A stretch of 64,000 nt of DNA from Pantoea sp. Mb-10 (GTDB taxonomy: Bacteria > Pseudomonadota > Gammaproteobacteria > Enterobacterales > Enterobacteriaceae), in assembly GCF_021272205.1 (NCBI RefSeq), contig NZ_JAJSDX010000003.1:496001-560000 (forward strand), read 5' to 3'. Positions within the stretch are counted from its first letter, which is position 1. Each line of letters opens with the position of its first letter. Both the position numbers and the translations under genes were made by a program. This document shows, one piece after another, positions 18,101-30,250 of this stretch. The notes under the pieces were generated by a model. It was not told the DNA's origin. It worked only from the letters and a program-made list of their open reading frames with translations, and did not search any database.

Positions 18101-18938
18101 GCCCCTGCGGCGAATCCACGTCGAAGGTCTCAAGCTGCAGATGGCGGTCCGCCGTGCGGGCTTTGACCAGCAGGCGCGTAATGGCGAGATCGGTGTCGCC
18201 GGTGACGCGCAGCTGTTCCCCCAGCAGCTGCTGTACGGTGATATCCAGCGGCAGCTGGAAGTCAGGCATGGCAGGCAGCAAAGGCTGAGCAAACAGGGCT
18301 TGCAGCGTTTCACCCAGCGGCTTTTCGCCGGACTGCGGCTGCTGCACTTTGGGCTGGACCACCTGCTCATCCGCCACTTTCGCCGCTTTGGGCAGCGCGA
18401 TGAGCAAGCTTTGAATATGCGTGGGCATCAGCGTTAGCGCGCGATCCTGCCACTGCAGGCCGGAGGTGAAATCCAGCAGCGAAATGGCGGTATCGTCGAC
18501 TTTCACCGAGATGTTGTGCAGCCCCACCTTATTCAAGGTGATGGGATAAGGCGTGCTGAGATTGAGCGGGCCGCCCTCTTCTTCCGGCGGCGGATTGGCC
18601 GCAGGCGCCATCTTTTTGCTGTCCACCACCACGCTGACATCCTGCAGCGCCAGATCGTCCACGCACACCGAGGAGTGCAACAGGCAATTGAGATTCAGCG
18701 CCAGATGTAAACGCCCGGCCTTTACGCTGACGCCAGGCATGTCATAGGCTACGCCACTCAGCGTCAGGTTACGCCAACCGCCCTCGACCTTGGACAGCGT
18801 GAGGCCAGGCACCCAGCGATCGGCGCCTTTTAGCAGCAAGTGTAATCCTGGGGTGGTCCCCACCAGAAAAGCGATGCTGGCGAACAGCACCAACCAAAAG
18901 ACACCGAATCCGATCAGGACCTTTTTCCACAGCTTCAT
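15168..18938 (-). CDS. tamB: translocation and assembly module, inner-membrane subunit TamB
   Basis: A 1256-residue protein (E. coli 1259). An N-terminal signal anchor ([20 protein letters not shown]) is followed by a long periplasm-spanning beta-rich AsmA-like/bridge-type body and the C-terminal TamB (DUF490) domain with [19 protein letters not shown] and the terminal YQFEF. TamB links the inner membrane to TamA and is implicated in phospholipid transport and autotransporter assembly. The ATG at 18938 overlaps the tamA stop by four bases. A proline/glutamate-rich insert, PPPEEEGGP, occurs near residue 117. Confidence 0.97.
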   Translation of the reverse strand: MKLWKKVLIGFGVFWLVLFASIAFLVGTTPGLHLLLKGADRWVPGLTLSKVEGGWRNLTLSGVAYDMPGVSVKAGRLHLALNLNCLLHSSVCVDDLALQDVSVVVDSKKMAPAANPPPEEEGGPLNLSTPYPITLNKVGLHNISVKVDDTAISLLDFTSGLQWQDRALTLMPTHIQSLLIALPKAAKVADEQVVQPKVQQPQSGEKPLGETLQALFAQPLLPAMPDFQLPLDITVQQLLGEQLRVTGDTDLAITRLLVKARTADRHLQLETFDVDSPQGQVKASGEARLADNWPVNFTLNGALNVDPIKGEKIALKLGGALRDALTLGVNLSGPVRAQLDATAQPAIAGLPLSLQLTSPQLRWPLSGPTQYQADNLDYQFKGKATDYVMSLRTAVKGQDVPPATVTLDGKGNVQQFTLDKLRIAALQGNIDLTALLDWSKAISWRSELTLAGINTAKQYPDWPAKLDGKITTRGSLYGGSWQLSVPQLALKGNIKQNAVSASGSLTGNSYNQWKIPALNIALGRNHLDVKGELGDALDLDATLDAPQLDNALPGLGGMAKGSIKARGTLQAPQLLADLTASGLRWQQLQIRRVTLLGDVKSSEQIAGKLKLNVEQLQQDTLKISTLTLNADGNEKQHQLKLNVQGEPVSGQLALNGSFDRQTQRWQGTLNNTRFDTPVGEWRLTRAMAIDYLNSKQTATLGPHCWQNPNAQLCVPEPIEAGASGHAHVVLNRFDLAMLKPFLTDATQLRGVFTGDARVNWTAHGALPTASVALKGSGVKVQQNVQGNLLPVAFDTLNLNAALREGRAQLDWLIHIVNNGQLSGNVQVADPQTRRQLSGNVSISNLSLAMFNPALMQGEKVKGMLNSNLRLGGSLQQPQIFGQLGLRDVGVDASFMPVDLTSANLNMVFNGMRSTLNGAIQTAKGNLSLGGDADWSQLDNWRARVTAQGSRIRVTVPPMVRMDVSPDLVFEATPAAFNLDGKVDIPWARITVQEVPESATGVSSDEVMLDEHLKPIKPKTAAIPINSNLVIHVGNDVRLSAFGLKAKLNGDLKVVQDKTGLGLNGQINIPSGRFHAYGQDLIVRKGELQFAGPPDQPYVNLEAIRNPEATENDVTAGLRVTGLADEPKVEVFSDPAMSQQEALSYLLRGQGLSSDGDNNALTSALVGLGVAQSGQVVGKIGETFGVSNLALDTTGVGDSQQVQVSGYVLPGLQVKYGVGIFDSLATLTLRYRLMPKLYLEAVSGLDQALDLLYQFEF

Positions 18939-20680
18939 AGTTCAGGCCCCAGTCCAACGTAAAATTGCAACCCGTGCTCCTTGTCGTCGCCGATTGGCCG
19001 CGCGATATCCAGTTTGATCGGCCCCACCGGAGAGGCCCAGCGCACGCCGATACCGGCGCCGGTTTTGACATTGCTCTGCTTGATGTCGTTTACCGCTTCA
19101 CCACTGTCCACAAACACCGCACCCCACCATTTCCCGCTCACGTTGTACTGGTATTCCAGCGAGCCGGTGGCCATTTTTGACGCGCCGGTCAGTTTGCCGT
19201 CGCTGTCGCGGGGGGAAATGCCTTTGTATTTGTAGCCGCGAATACTGCGATCGCCGCCCGCAAAGAAGCGCAAGTCCGGCGGCACTTTTTCAAAGTCATT
19301 GGTTTCGATCCAGCCCAGCGTGCCGCGTGCCACAAAGCGATTTTTATCGCCGATCATACGGATCCAGACGTTTTGCGCCTGGAGAATCAGGAAGTCGACG
19401 TCTGAGCCCCATGTGGTATCGGAGACATCTACCGAATAGCGCTGCGAATCGCCCCACGTTGGCATCAGGCCGCCGCGTGAACGGGTGCGGTTCAGGCTCA
19501 ACCCCGGATAAAGCAGCATGGTGGTATTGGTCACGTTGCCTTGGGTAAAGTGGTCGAGACTCCATTTAAGGTTGACCGCACGCTGCCAGCCGGAGCTGCT
19601 GTCCCAGTTACGCGACAGACCCAGCGTGGTGGTGTCGGCTTTGGTGTCGTTGAGATCGGTGCGCTTCAGGCCGCCAGAGAAGGTGTAATACTGCTCCAGC
19701 GGACTTTTCAGCAGCGGCACTTTGTAGCTGAAATCCAGCTGCTGTTCCGGGGCGGAAACGTAAGCGCTGGCGGTAAAGCTGTGTCCGCTGCTGTTAACCC
19801 ACGGTTTTCTCCAGGTGCCTTTGAGCCGCGGCCCCACGTCCGTGGAGTAGCCGACGCCGGTTTCGATCGTGTTCTCCACCCGCGGTGACACGGCCGCATT
19901 GAGCGGCAACACTTTGGTTTTGCGGCCCTTGTCGAACTCCGGCGCCACCACCACCGAATTGAACCAGCCGGTTGCAGACAAGCGGCGGTTGAGCTCGGCC
20001 AGATCGCGCGAACTGTAATAGTCGCCCTGCTTAAAGGGAACGAGGTTTTTCAGGTAAGCCTCGTCGATTTGCGATCCTTGAAAGGTGACGTCGCCAAAGC
20101 GATAACGCGGGCCACTGTCGTAGTCGATATCCCAAAAGGCGAGGCGTCGCTCGACGGAGACGCCAAGCTGGCTCTTTTTAAAATCGCCGTCGAAATAACC
20201 GTTGCGCAGCGCAAGGTTAGAAAACCCTTTTTTGAATTTATCGTATTGACCGTGATTGAGCTGACTGCCTACTTTGGGCCTGCCCTGTTTGACCCACGCC
20301 TGATAGTCAGGATCCTGTTTCGCCTCACCTTCTACCACGATTGAGCTGCCGCCAATTTTCACTGGCTCACCGGGCGTCACGCGGGCAATCAGCACCGGAC
20401 GTCCTCCCTGCGGCGGCGCGGGACGAGAGACAAACACAATGGTGGGTTCGTAATACCCCAAGGCGCGCAGACCCTGTTTAATCGCTTCGTCTACGCGCGC
20501 CTGGAAGCGCCCGTCATTAGAGACTTCATCGCTGGCGATGGTAGACAAACTCGCGCGGGCGTTTTTTTCCAATTCCCCGGTTAGCCCTTCAAGCTGCAAG
20601 CGCACTTTCGCAGCCTCGACAGCGGGTACGGCGAGCAATAGGCCAGCCAAACAATAAAGGTGAAATCGCGGCACGCGCAC
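18935..20680 (-). CDS. tamA: translocation and assembly module, outer-membrane subunit TamA
   Basis: A 581-residue Omp85-family protein (E. coli 577). A signal peptide ends VEA at about residue 23; three POTRA domains follow to about residue 265, then a 16-strand beta barrel. The barrel's lid-lock motif appears as [16 protein letters not shown] near residue 465, and the chain ends with a hydrophobic strand, FYVGLGPEL. It works with TamB. Upstream, the E. coli neighbour msrA is missing and a 445-base gap leads to paeA. Confidence 0.97.
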   Translation of the reverse strand: MRVPRFHLYCLAGLLLAVPAVEAAKVRLQLEGLTGELEKNARASLSTIASDEVSNDGRFQARVDEAIKQGLRALGYYEPTIVFVSRPAPPQGGRPVLIARVTPGEPVKIGGSSIVVEGEAKQDPDYQAWVKQGRPKVGSQLNHGQYDKFKKGFSNLALRNGYFDGDFKKSQLGVSVERRLAFWDIDYDSGPRYRFGDVTFQGSQIDEAYLKNLVPFKQGDYYSSRDLAELNRRLSATGWFNSVVVAPEFDKGRKTKVLPLNAAVSPRVENTIETGVGYSTDVGPRLKGTWRKPWVNSSGHSFTASAYVSAPEQQLDFSYKVPLLKSPLEQYYTFSGGLKRTDLNDTKADTTTLGLSRNWDSSSGWQRAVNLKWSLDHFTQGNVTNTTMLLYPGLSLNRTRSRGGLMPTWGDSQRYSVDVSDTTWGSDVDFLILQAQNVWIRMIGDKNRFVARGTLGWIETNDFEKVPPDLRFFAGGDRSIRGYKYKGISPRDSDGKLTGASKMATGSLEYQYNVSGKWWGAVFVDSGEAVNDIKQSNVKTGAGIGVRWASPVGPIKLDIARPIGDDKEHGLQFYVGLGPEL

Positions 20681-21125
20681 TCCTGTTATTAATGCCGCCC
20701 CTATTCCGCAGGGACGTTCATTCTGGTGAAAAGGGGCGCACCACCCCTCGCTTACCCATCAGCATAGCCGCTGTCATTCATCGCGGCTGGGCAAAGACGG
20801 CATTTAAGCCAAATCGTGCGCTATTGTCGGTAAATGCGTCGATTGATACAACTGCGAAGCGGCGGTTACGCGCACGCAGATACGAGATCAGACAATTCTT
20901 AACCCGCCTGCTGCGCCTCTGGCGGCATGATAAGCGCTGCTGCTATAATCAGCGCCTGGCAGGCACAGGCCTGCCTTCATCTCTGCCCCGACGTTAGCGT
21001 GAACGTGTCGAATTGGCGCAGACATTTTTGGCACGGATAGCCTGCTTCACCGCTGAGCCCCGGCGCTACGCCGCGCTCCGCTGCCCAGGCCAAAAATGAC
21101 AAGTGATTAACTCAACGGACCTTCT
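20681..21125. other. 445-base gap between tamA and paeA; msrA absent
   Basis: In E. coli this gap holds msrA (peptide methionine sulfoxide reductase A). Neither strand shows the GCFWG active-site motif or any long msrA-like frame. The part from about 20950 is the expected paeA leader and contains a 10-bp inverted repeat, CATTTTTGGC at 21023-21032 and GCCAAAAATG at 21089-21098, 56 bases apart. Promoters for both divergent genes must be here. Confidence 0.7.
20940..20949 (+). promoter_or_regulatory. extended -10 promoter of paeA
   Basis: CTGCTATAAT: a perfect TATAAT with an upstream TGC extended -10. There is no good -35, which extended -10 promoters tolerate. It predicts a leader of about 170 bases for paeA. 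Confidence 0.5.
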
Positions 21126-22454
21126 ATGCTCGATAGCTTACTTGTCATCCTTTTACTGATCGTGATCAGTTCTTTCTTTTCGCTCTCCGAGATCTCGCTG
21201 GCCGCTGCCCGCAAGATCAAACTCAAACTGCTGGCCGACGAAGGCAACATCAATGCGCAGCGCGTATTGAAAATGCAGGAACAGCCCGGCATGTTTTTCA
21301 CCGTGGTGCAAATTGGCCTGAATGCGGTGGCCATTCTTGGCGGTATCGTGGGCGATGCGGCATTTTCGCCCGCCTTCAGCAGCCTGTTTCGCCGCTTTAT
21401 GGCGCCGGAACTGGCCGAGCAGCTGAGCTTTATCTGTTCTTTCACCGTGGTCACCAGCCTGTTCATCTTGTTTGCGGACCTGACGCCCAAGCGTGTAGGC
21501 ATGATCGCCCCAGAAGCCGTGGCGCTGCGTATCATCAACCCGATGCGCTTCTGCCTGCTGGTGTTCCGTCCGCTGGTATGGCTGTTTAACGGCCTCGCCA
21601 ATGTGTTCTTCCGCATCTTCAAACTGCCGATGGTGCGCAAAGATGACATCACCTCAGACGATATTTACGCGGTAGTAGAAGCCGGCGCGCTGGCGGGCGT
21701 GCTGCGCAAGCAGGAGCACGAGCTGATTGAAAACGTGTTCGAGCTGGAATCGCGCACGGTGCCCTCTTCTATGACATCCCGCGAGAACATCGTCTGGTTC
21801 GATTTGCATGAAGATGAAGTCAGCCTGAAAACCAAAATTGCCGAACATCCCCACTCAAAATTTCTGGTGTGCAGCGGCGATATCGATCACATCGTCGGCT
21901 ATGTAGATTCCAAAGAGCTGCTGCTGCGCGTGCTGGGCAATCAAAGCATGGCGCTCAACAGCGGCGTGCAGATCCGCTCGGCGCTGATTGTGCCGGACAC
22001 GCTCACGCTCTCTGAGGCACTGGAGAGTTTTAAAACCGCGGGCGAGGATTTCGCGGTGATCATGAACGAATATGCGCTGGTGGTCGGTATTATCACGCTG
22101 AATGACGTGATGACCACGCTGATGGGCGATCTGGTCGGCCAGGGTCTGGAAGAGCAGATCGTTGCCCGCGACGAAAACTCCTGGCTAGTGGAGGGCGGCA
22201 CGCCGATTGACGACGTGATGCGCGTGCTGGATATCGACGAGTTTCCGCAGTCGGGCAACTATGAAACCATTGGCGGCTTTATGATGTATATGCTGCGCAA
22301 GATCCCGAAACGCACCGACTTCGTGAAGTTTTCAGGCTATAAATTTGAGGTGGTGGACATCGACAGCTATCGTATCGATCAGCTATTGGTGACGCGTATT
22401 GATGAGCGTCCGGCGATGTTAAACGTGGCGAAAAGCGAAACGGATGCGGAGTAG
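21126..22454 (+). CDS. paeA: polyamine exporter PaeA (YtfL), CNNM/CBS/CorC family
   Basis: A 442-residue inner-membrane protein (E. coli YtfL 447). An N-terminal DUF21/CNNM transmembrane domain has segments at about 4-24, 60-80, 95-120 and 130-150. A CBS pair follows at about 210-330 (PSSMTSRENIVWF, EYALVVGIITLNDVM) and a CorC-type domain at about 345-430. PaeA has been linked to cadaverine/putrescine export in stationary phase. The start MLDSLLVILLLIV is ATG 21126, with a weak ACGGACC ribosome site. It converges on ytfK across a hairpin. Confidence 0.94.
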   Translation: MLDSLLVILLLIVISSFFSLSEISLAAARKIKLKLLADEGNINAQRVLKMQEQPGMFFTVVQIGLNAVAILGGIVGDAAFSPAFSSLFRRFMAPELAEQLSFICSFTVVTSLFILFADLTPKRVGMIAPEAVALRIINPMRFCLLVFRPLVWLFNGLANVFFRIFKLPMVRKDDITSDDIYAVVEAGALAGVLRKQEHELIENVFELESRTVPSSMTSRENIVWFDLHEDEVSLKTKIAEHPHSKFLVCSGDIDHIVGYVDSKELLLRVLGNQSMALNSGVQIRSALIVPDTLTLSEALESFKTAGEDFAVIMNEYALVVGIITLNDVMTTLMGDLVGQGLEEQIVARDENSWLVEGGTPIDDVMRVLDIDEFPQSGNYETIGGFMMYMLRKIPKRTDFVKFSGYKFEVVDIDSYRIDQLLVTRIDERPAMLNVAKSETDAE

Positions 22455-22498
22455 CGGACGAAGCGTCTGAAAAGGCTGCCTTAACCGGCGGGATCAAC

Positions 22499-22520
22499 AA
22501 GGGCGCCTCTGGCGCCCTTT
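22499..22520. terminator. terminator between paeA and ytfK
   Basis: AAGGGCGCC-TCT-GGCGCCCTTT, a 9-bp stem between the convergent stops. Confidence 0.75.
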
Positions 22521-22523
22521 GTC

Positions 22524-22727
22524 TCAGTTGTGCGTCTGTAAACGAAGCACCTGTCGATTAATCTCGGACATGGCAGACAAATGCTGCTTATCTTTGACGC
22601 GCGGCAGCAATACCTTACCGTAGTCAAATTCAAACGCGCCTACATCTTTGATGTAGATTCTTCCTTTAAACAACGTTTTTACATATTTCGCGATTTGCAG
22701 CGGATTATATCGCTGGAAGATTTTCAT
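22524..22727 (-). CDS. ytfK: YtfK (DUF1107), stringent-response modulator
   Basis: A 67-residue protein (E. coli 68) beginning [20 protein letters not shown], an unmistakable YtfK. In E. coli it binds the catalytic domain of SpoT and favours (p)ppGpp synthesis during phosphate or fatty-acid starvation. It has a basic N-terminal half and a [10 protein letters not shown] segment. The ribosome site is CAGGAGTT before ATG 22727. Confidence 0.95.
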   Translation of the reverse strand: MKIFQRYNPLQIAKYVKTLFKGRIYIKDVGAFEFDYGKVLLPRVKDKQHLSAMSEINRQVLRLQTHN

Positions 22728-23038
22728 GCTGTCTAACTCCTGAAAGATGGAATACGCTTCGCCGTTGCCAAATTCGGTACGAGCCCTTGAAGCGCAAATG
22801 AGGCATAAATATAGAACATCATTTGTTGCGCATGTTCCGAAAAGGTGAATTTTTTACTGAATTGACACATCATTACAGAACACTCTGTTATATGAGTCCT
22901 TAAAATCAGTATAAAGCCGATATCGTGCCGAAATTGTGGCATCAGTTACAAAGCGACTAATTCATCGCGACAGGCGCATCATCCGCGCCTAATATTGCAA
23001 AAACATGAATAACTGGTCGGATCACTAAGGAGAAGGAT
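22728..23038. other. 311-base divergent gap ytfK/ytfJ
   Basis: AT-richer than its surroundings and without a convincing gene; a 69-codon minus-strand frame at 22733-22942 has no recognisable features. It should hold the promoters of ytfK and ytfJ. I found no clean Pho box even though ytfK is PhoB-controlled in E. coli. Confidence 0.5.
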
Positions 23039-23596
23039 ATGCGTTTAGCACATTCATGGTTGGCAGTGGCGCTGGTGCTGCCGGTTCTGGCGTCGGCACA
23101 GGCTTTCCAGCAGGGCGAACGCGTGCCGCCAGTTGGCATAAACGATAAAGGCGAACTGCTGTATCAGCAGGATAAGTTTACGTATCGTCCCTGGAACAGC
23201 GCACAGCTCAGCGGCAAGGTGCGCGTGATTTTGCATATCGCGGGACGCTCCTCCGCTAAAGAGCAGAATGCCGCGCTGATTGAAGCGATAAAAGCCGCGC
23301 AGCTGCCGCACGATCGCTATCAAACCACCACGGTGGTGAACACCGATGACGCTATCCCCGGCACCGGGATGTTTGTGCGCAGCAGTATTGAGAGCAACAA
23401 AAAGCAGTACCCGTGGTCGCAGTTTATCATTGATAGCAACGGCAGCGCGCGCAACGCCTGGCAGCTCAAGAAAGGCAGCTCGGCTATCGTGGTGTTAGAT
23501 AAAACAGGTCACGTGCGCTACGCCAAAGATGGCCCGCTGACGCAGGAGGAAGTAAAACAGGCCATGGCCCTGATTCATCAGCTGCTGCAGCAATAA
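23039..23596 (+). CDS. ytfJ: periplasmic YtfJ family protein
   Basis: A 185-residue precursor (E. coli 184). The signal peptide MRLAHSWLAVALVLPVLASAQA is cleaved before FQQGERVPPVG. The mature part has a thioredoxin-like outline, with KVRVILHIAGRSSAKEQN where a thiol site would be, but there are no cysteines, as in the family. Function is unknown. The start ATG 23039 follows AAGGAGAAGG. It converges on cysQ. Confidence 0.95.
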   Translation: MRLAHSWLAVALVLPVLASAQAFQQGERVPPVGINDKGELLYQQDKFTYRPWNSAQLSGKVRVILHIAGRSSAKEQNAALIEAIKAAQLPHDRYQTTTVVNTDDAIPGTGMFVRSSIESNKKQYPWSQFIIDSNGSARNAWQLKKGSSAIVVLDKTGHVRYAKDGPLTQEEVKQAMALIHQLLQQ

Positions 23597-23623
23597 AAAA
23601 GGGAGGCGAGGCCTCCCTTTTTT
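23595..23623. terminator. bidirectional terminator between ytfJ and cysQ
   Basis: AAAAAAGGGAGGC-GAG-GCCTCCCTTTTTT: symmetrical stem with A- and T-runs, placed exactly between convergent stops. Confidence 0.95.
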
Positions 23624-23624
23624 A

Positions 23625-24371
23625 TTAGAAGATGGACACCCGGAAGCCGGGGTTGATCAGCGATTCACGCGGCGTATAGTCCAGGACACGCCCCTGCCAG
23701 TCACGCACGTAACCGCCCGCCGCCACCGCAACAGCGTGGCCCGCAGCCGTGTCCCAGATACTGGTGGGTCCAAAACGCGGATAGAGCTGCGCTTTGCCCT
23801 CTGCTACCAGGCAAAACTTCAGTGATGAGCCAATTGCCGTGGTTTGATGCTCACCCAACTGCGATAAATACTCTTTTAACTCATCATTTTTCGCGGCGTG
23901 GGTACGGCTAACCACCACCAATGGCGGATGCGCTTCACGCACGTGGATCTGCGTTTTATGGCCACCCTCTTCTTTCCAGGCTTTCCCGTCGGCTGCGGAG
24001 TACATCACATCAATTACCGGCGCGTAGACCACGCCCAGCACCGGTTTGCCCGCTTCAATCAGGGCAATATTCACCGTAAACTCGCCGTTGCGTTTGATAA
24101 ACTCTTTAGTGCCGTCCAGCGGATCCACCAGCCAATATTTCTGCCACTGCTGACGCACCGCCCAAGCGGGGGGATCCTCTTCCGACAGCACCGGGATCTC
24201 GGGCGTCAACGCCTGAAGTCCCTCGACAATCACCTTATGCGCGGCGAGATCGGCGGCGGTGACGGGGGAATCATCTGACTTACGCGTCACATCAACGGGC
24301 TGCGCGCTAGTGTAGACCTGCATAATGGCCTCGCCCGCTTCACGTGCGAGCTGGCAAATCTTCTCTAACAT
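23625..24371 (-). CDS. cysQ: 3'(2'),5'-bisphosphate nucleotidase CysQ
   Basis: A 248-residue member of the inositol-monophosphatase superfamily (E. coli 246). Metal-site motifs are LSEEDPP near residue 67, [12 protein letters not shown] near 86 and [11 protein letters not shown] near 206. It recycles 3'-phosphoadenosine 5'-phosphate from sulfate assimilation. It is divergent from cpdB, as in E. coli. Confidence 0.96.
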   Translation of the reverse strand: MLEKICQLAREAGEAIMQVYTSAQPVDVTRKSDDSPVTAADLAAHKVIVEGLQALTPEIPVLSEEDPPAWAVRQQWQKYWLVDPLDGTKEFIKRNGEFTVNIALIEAGKPVLGVVYAPVIDVMYSAADGKAWKEEGGHKTQIHVREAHPPLVVVSRTHAAKNDELKEYLSQLGEHQTTAIGSSLKFCLVAEGKAQLYPRFGPTSIWDTAAGHAVAVAAGGYVRDWQGRVLDYTPRESLINPGFRVSIF

Positions 24372-24649
24372 ACTTCACCTCTTTTTGCTGATTCTGCCTG
24401 TCAGACATCCTGAGCAAGTTTAGCAGTTGGGCTTCGGCAGCCGACAAGCGCTACGTTCGCCATGAATAGTATTGGGTTATCAATATCATAGTTCAACGTC
24501 AACGGCTATGGCGCACGGCTGAATTGCCAACAGCGCGCTGCCACGCGCACGCCAGGTGCAGAATTTGAATACGCATCACAAATTGAAATAATAATTTGTC
24601 ATCGTTTTACATTATTTTGAGAGGCTCATCGACATACAAGGAGTACTCC

Positions 24650-26602
24650 ATGTTCAAAGCGGGCATGTCATTACTGGCGCTGTGTATCACCACCGCCACC
24701 GTACAGGCGGCAACGGTGGATTTACGCATTCTCGAAACCACCGATCTGCACAGCAATATGATGGATTTCGATTATTACAAAGACACGCCCACGGAGAAGT
24801 TTGGTCTGGTGCGCACCGCGACGCTTATCAAATTGGCTCGCGCAGAAGCCAAAAACAGCGTGCTGGTGGACAACGGCGACCTGATTCAGGGCAGCCCGCT
24901 GGGCGATTACATGGCGGCAAAAGGATTGAAAGCAGGCGAGATCCACCCTGTCTACAAGGCGCTAAACACGCTGGACTATGATGTAGGCAATCTCGGTAAT
25001 CACGAATTTAATTACGGTTTGCCCTATCTGCAAAAAGCCCTGAGCGGCGCGCGCTTTCCCTACGTTAACGCCAATATTATCGATGAAAAGAGCGGTAAAC
25101 CGCTGTTTACGCCCTATCTGATTAAAGAAACCCGCGTGGTTGACCGCGACGGACAGCCGCATCGGTTAAAAATTGGCTATATCGGCTTTGTTCCGCCGCA
25201 GATTATGGTGTGGGATCGCAACAATTTGCAGGGCAAAGTGCGCGTTGATGACATCACGGAAACAGCGAAGCGCTATGTGCCGGAAATGCGTGCGAAAGGT
25301 GCTGAAATAATCATCGCGATTCCGCACTCCGGGTTGAGCAGCGAGCCTTATCATGCCATGGCCGAAAACTCGGTGTATTACCTCAGCCAGGTGCCGGGCA
25401 TCAATGCAATCATGTTCGGTCACGCGCACGCCGTGTTCCCCAGCAAAGAATTTGCTGCGATTCAGGGCGCGGATATTGCTAAGGGGACGCTTAATGGCAT
25501 TCCTGCCGTGATGCCGGGCATGTGGGGCGATCATCTTGGCATTGTCGATCTGGAGCTGAGTAACGCGGGCGGGCAGTGGCAGGTGACGCAGGGTAGCGCG
25601 CAGGCCAGACCGATTTACGATGCGCAGGCCAAGAAGTCGCTGGCGGCGGAAGATGCGCAGCTGGTGCAGGTGCTACAGCAGGATCACCGCGCTACACGCG
25701 AATTTGTCGCCAAGCCTATCGGTAAATCTGCCGATGTCATGTACAGCTACCTTGCGCTGGTGCAGGATGATCCCACGGTACAGATCGTGAATAACGCGCA
25801 GCGTGCCTACGTTGAGCACTTTATCCAGGGCGATCCCGATTTAGCGCGCCTGCCGGTGCTCTCGGCCGCCGCTCCCTTTAAAGTGGGCGGGCGTAAAAAC
25901 GATCCTGCCAGCTACACCGAGGTGGAAAAAGGCGAGCTGACCTTCCGTAACGCCGCCGACCTCTACCTTTATCCCAACACGCTGGTTGTCATGAAAGTCA
26001 GCGGTGCGCAGGTCAAAGAGTGGCTGGAGTGCTCGGCGGCGCAGTTTAATCAGATCGATCCGCGCCAACGCCAGCCGCAATCGCTGATTAACTGGGATTT
26101 TCGCACTTACAACTTTGATGTGATCGACGGCGTGGATTATCAGATTGATGTCACGCAACCGGCGCGCTACGACGGCGAGTGCAAACTGATCAACCCCAGC
26201 GCGTCGCGCATCACCGATCTACGCTGGCAGGGCAAGCCGATCGATCCCAATGCGACGTTCTTGGTGGCCACCAATAATTATCGGGCTTATGGCGGCAAAT
26301 TCGCCGGCACCGGCGATCACTACGTGGCCTTTGCATCACCGGATGAAAACCGCGCCATCGTTGCCGCGTACATCAGCGAGCAGAGCAAGGCGCAGGGTGA
26401 AGTGAAGCCGCAGGTGGATCACAATTGGCGCCTGGCACCGATCAACAGCGATACGCCGCTGGATATACGCTTTGAAACCGCCCCCGGTGAGAAGGCTACG
26501 CAGTTTATTCGGCAGCACGCGGACTATCCCATGACCCCACGCGGCAGCGACGATATTGGCTTCGCAATCTGGCAGGTGGATTTACAGAAGAAAGGCGAGT
26601 AG
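24650..26602 (+). CDS. cpdB: periplasmic 2',3'-cyclic-nucleotide 2'-phosphodiesterase/3'-nucleotidase
   Basis: A 650-residue precursor (E. coli 647). The signal peptide ends TVQA at about residue 20. The calcineurin-like metallophosphatase domain shows [31 protein letters not shown] and [10 protein letters not shown]; the C-terminal 5'-nucleotidase domain binds the base. The start ATG 24650 follows AAGGAGTACTCC; an upstream in-frame start at 24596 is rejected because it lacks the signal peptide at its start. It scavenges extracellular nucleotides. Confidence 0.96.
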   Translation: MFKAGMSLLALCITTATVQAATVDLRILETTDLHSNMMDFDYYKDTPTEKFGLVRTATLIKLARAEAKNSVLVDNGDLIQGSPLGDYMAAKGLKAGEIHPVYKALNTLDYDVGNLGNHEFNYGLPYLQKALSGARFPYVNANIIDEKSGKPLFTPYLIKETRVVDRDGQPHRLKIGYIGFVPPQIMVWDRNNLQGKVRVDDITETAKRYVPEMRAKGAEIIIAIPHSGLSSEPYHAMAENSVYYLSQVPGINAIMFGHAHAVFPSKEFAAIQGADIAKGTLNGIPAVMPGMWGDHLGIVDLELSNAGGQWQVTQGSAQARPIYDAQAKKSLAAEDAQLVQVLQQDHRATREFVAKPIGKSADVMYSYLALVQDDPTVQIVNNAQRAYVEHFIQGDPDLARLPVLSAAAPFKVGGRKNDPASYTEVEKGELTFRNAADLYLYPNTLVVMKVSGAQVKEWLECSAAQFNQIDPRQRQPQSLINWDFRTYNFDVIDGVDYQIDVTQPARYDGECKLINPSASRITDLRWQGKPIDPNATFLVATNNYRAYGGKFAGTGDHYVAFASPDENRAIVAAYISEQSKAQGEVKPQVDHNWRLAPINSDTPLDIRFETAPGEKATQFIRQHADYPMTPRGSDDIGFAIWQVDLQKKGE

Positions 26603-26612
26603 CACGCAATAG

Positions 26613-26636
26613 AAAAGGGGCGCAATGCGCCCCTTG
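26613..26636. terminator. terminator between cpdB and fklB
   Basis: AAAAGGGGCGCA-ATGCGCCCCTT: the minus strand reads into CTTTTC, so it acts mainly for fklB; placed between convergent genes. Confidence 0.75.
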
Positions 26637-26651
26637 TACCGTCTGAGATGC

Positions 26652-27272
26652 TTAGAGGATTTCCAGCAGCTCGACTTCAAATACCAGCGTGCTGAACGGC
26701 GGAATGGATGCGCCTGCGCCGCGCTCGCCGTAGGCGAGATTATGCGGGATCGCCAGTTCCCACTTGGAGCCAACGGGCATCAGGGTGAGTGCTTCGATCC
26801 AGCCTGCGATAACACCGCTCACTGGGAATTCGGCAGGTTCGCCGCGTGCCACAGAGCTGTCGAACACGGTACCGTCAATCAGCTTGCCGGTGTAATGCAC
26901 GCGCACGCGATCCTGACGCGAAGGAATCGGGCCGTCGCCTTGGGTGATAACGCTGAATTGCAGGCCTGACTCGGTGCTGCTCACACCTTCACGCTGCGCA
27001 TTCTGCTCCAGGAATTTTTGCCCTTCTACTGCCATGGCTTCAACGCGCTCACGGCGAACACCTTCGGCACGTTCATGTACCTCACGCAGCGCACGGTGAA
27101 CCACGTCAACAGGTACCGCCGGTGAATTCCCTTCCAGCGCGTCGCGCAGGCCCGCGAGCAGTGCTTCTGGCTGCAAGCCCTGCAGTCCAGATTCCTGCAG
27201 CTGCTGGCCTACCTGTAAACCGATACCGTAACTTGCTTGTGATTCGACGCTGTCAAATGAAGGGGTCGTCAT
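26652..27272 (-). CDS. fklB: FKBP-type peptidyl-prolyl isomerase FklB
   Basis: A 206-residue protein, the same length as E. coli FklB. An N-terminal helical dimerisation segment ([14 protein letters not shown]) precedes the FKBP domain with [20 protein letters not shown] near 120 and [13 protein letters not shown] near 185. It lacks a signal peptide, so it is cytoplasmic. It is divergent from opgA, as in E. coli. Confidence 0.95.
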   Translation of the reverse strand: MTTPSFDSVESQASYGIGLQVGQQLQESGLQGLQPEALLAGLRDALEGNSPAVPVDVVHRALREVHERAEGVRRERVEAMAVEGQKFLEQNAQREGVSSTESGLQFSVITQGDGPIPSRQDRVRVHYTGKLIDGTVFDSSVARGEPAEFPVSGVIAGWIEALTLMPVGSKWELAIPHNLAYGERGAGASIPPFSTLVFEVELLEIL

Positions 27273-27465
27273 GGTGATTCCTTAATCCCGGGAAAAAATG
27301 AAACGGCAGCATAACAGCGCAGGGCGCTGGCGTAAAATCTGCTGCGCCAGAGATGACATTTCCGCGGTAACAAGAAACAATACGCAGGTCTGATTTTTCA
27401 AGGCTGGCAAGCACGTTACGCCCGCATTGCCCATACTATAGCTGTAACATAAAAAGAGAGAATTC

Positions 27466-28128
27466 ATGGGCCAAATCGCCCCACAACGCCGCAGGACGCG
27501 CGCAACGCGCTCGTTTACGTTATCAAGGCTGCAACGCTGGCTGCCGTCATTGCGCCGCAGCCGCGCCAGCGAGGAGGATTCACGTATGGCTTCTGACACC
27601 CCTTCCCGCACCCCCGCTGCGCTGCGCCGCGTCTGGCATCTGCTGGATGACGTACGCTGGATGGATCCACTGCCCGCGTTCCATCGCCGCGGTATTGTGA
27701 TTGCGCTACTGATCGTGCTGCTGGCGTTTCTCTGGCCCACCAGTACGCCGCAATATCCGGTTGAACGGCCTGCCGAGCGTGAGAACAAATCGGTCCCGCT
27801 GCAGGCGGAGATTTATGACAATGCGCAGCCACAGCGGCAAGCAACGCCCGCACAGCGCGATACACAGGGCGAATGGCGCACCTACACTATCGCATCGGGA
27901 CAAACGCTGGCGCAGCTGTTTCGTGACAATAATTTACCGGTGAATGATGTGTTCGCGATGGCGCGCGTGGAGGGCGACGGGCAGCCGCTGAGTGCGTTAC
28001 AGAGCGGGCAGCAGGTGAAGATTAGGCAAAATGCCCAGGGTGTGGTGACGGGCTTAACCGTAGAGAGCAGCAACGGTCCGGTGCTGTTTACGCGTCAATC
28101 TGACGGGACGTTTATCCGCGCGCAGTAA
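27466..28128 (+). CDS. opgA: cell-division/OapA-family protein OpgA (YtfB)
   Basis: A 220-residue protein (E. coli YtfB 212). An arginine-rich N-terminus precedes one membrane segment (GIVIALLIVLLAFLW) at about 76-90, a proline/glutamine-rich linker and a C-terminal OapA/LysM-like domain from WRTYTIASGQTLAQLF to the end. Bitopic inner-membrane topology with a periplasmic peptidoglycan-binding end is expected. E. coli YtfB localises at the division site and when overproduced affects filamentation. ATG 27466 follows AGAGAG. Confidence 0.9.
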   Translation: MGQIAPQRRRTRATRSFTLSRLQRWLPSLRRSRASEEDSRMASDTPSRTPAALRRVWHLLDDVRWMDPLPAFHRRGIVIALLIVLLAFLWPTSTPQYPVERPAERENKSVPLQAEIYDNAQPQRQATPAQRDTQGEWRTYTIASGQTLAQLFRDNNLPVNDVFAMARVEGDGQPLSALQSGQQVKIRQNAQGVVTGLTVESSNGPVLFTRQSDGTFIRAQ

Positions 28129-28140
28129 GCGCAAAAAACA

Positions 28141-28166
28141 AAAACGCCGGCACAGGGCCGGCGTTT
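28141..28166. terminator. bidirectional terminator between opgA and rplI
   Basis: AAAACGCCGGC-ACAGG-GCCGGCGTTTT, stem of about 11 bp between convergent stops. Confidence 0.88.
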
Positions 28167-28184
28167 TCGCATCACCGAGTAAAA

Positions 28185-28646
<462 letters not shown>

Positions 28647-28673
28647 TTAAAGTCGTTAATGGACAGTTGCCAA

Positions 28674-29223
<550 letters not shown>

Positions 29224-29229
29224 AGTGGA

Positions 29230-29998
<769 letters not shown>

Positions 29999-30205
29999 AT
30001 GAAAGCTGTCATTGTCGCCACTTTACTGGGTCTCTTCCTGTCCCCCCTCGCGCTTGCCAGCACCGCTGACTATGCGCAGCAGATAAGAAGTCACAGCAGC
30101 CAAGCGGCTTCAGGCTATGTTTATGTCAATCGTTTGGATGCGCCGGGCAGTGATGCCACCCGCGCATGTGCCAGCGCGACCGAGCGGTTGTCTTCGCAAC
30201 TGTAA
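29999..30205 (+). CDS. small putative secreted protein in the yjfY position
   Basis: A 68-residue precursor with a clear signal peptide (MKAVIVATLLGLFLSPLALA), and GAGG before ATG 29999. E. coli has the DUF1471 protein YjfY at this place beside rpsF. The mature part has a stretch SGYVYVNRLDAPGSDATRA that faintly resembles the YjfY strand-helix region, but it stops early and lacks the C-terminal block of that domain. It may be a truncated yjfY relative or an unrelated small protein; I cannot assign a function. Confidence 0.55.
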   Translation: MKAVIVATLLGLFLSPLALASTADYAQQIRSHSSQAASGYVYVNRLDAPGSDATRACASATERLSSQL

Positions 30206-30250
30206 CGGCGGCATTGCACCGGGCTGGCGTCGCGTGCGCCAGCTCGCCGG

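Noticed and set aside
20692..20997. 101-codon open frame in the tamA-paeA gap as a possible msrA remnant
   Set aside because: No GCFWG motif or other MsrA similarity; composition is that of random GC-rich frames.
22860..22900. Pho-box-like CTGTAAT repeat upstream of ytfK
   Set aside because: The second half does not fit the 11-base repeat spacing, so it is not a credible PhoB site from sequence alone.
22733..22942. 69-codon frame upstream of ytfK
   Set aside because: It covers the expected ytfK promoter, has no good ribosome site and no similarity that I recognise.
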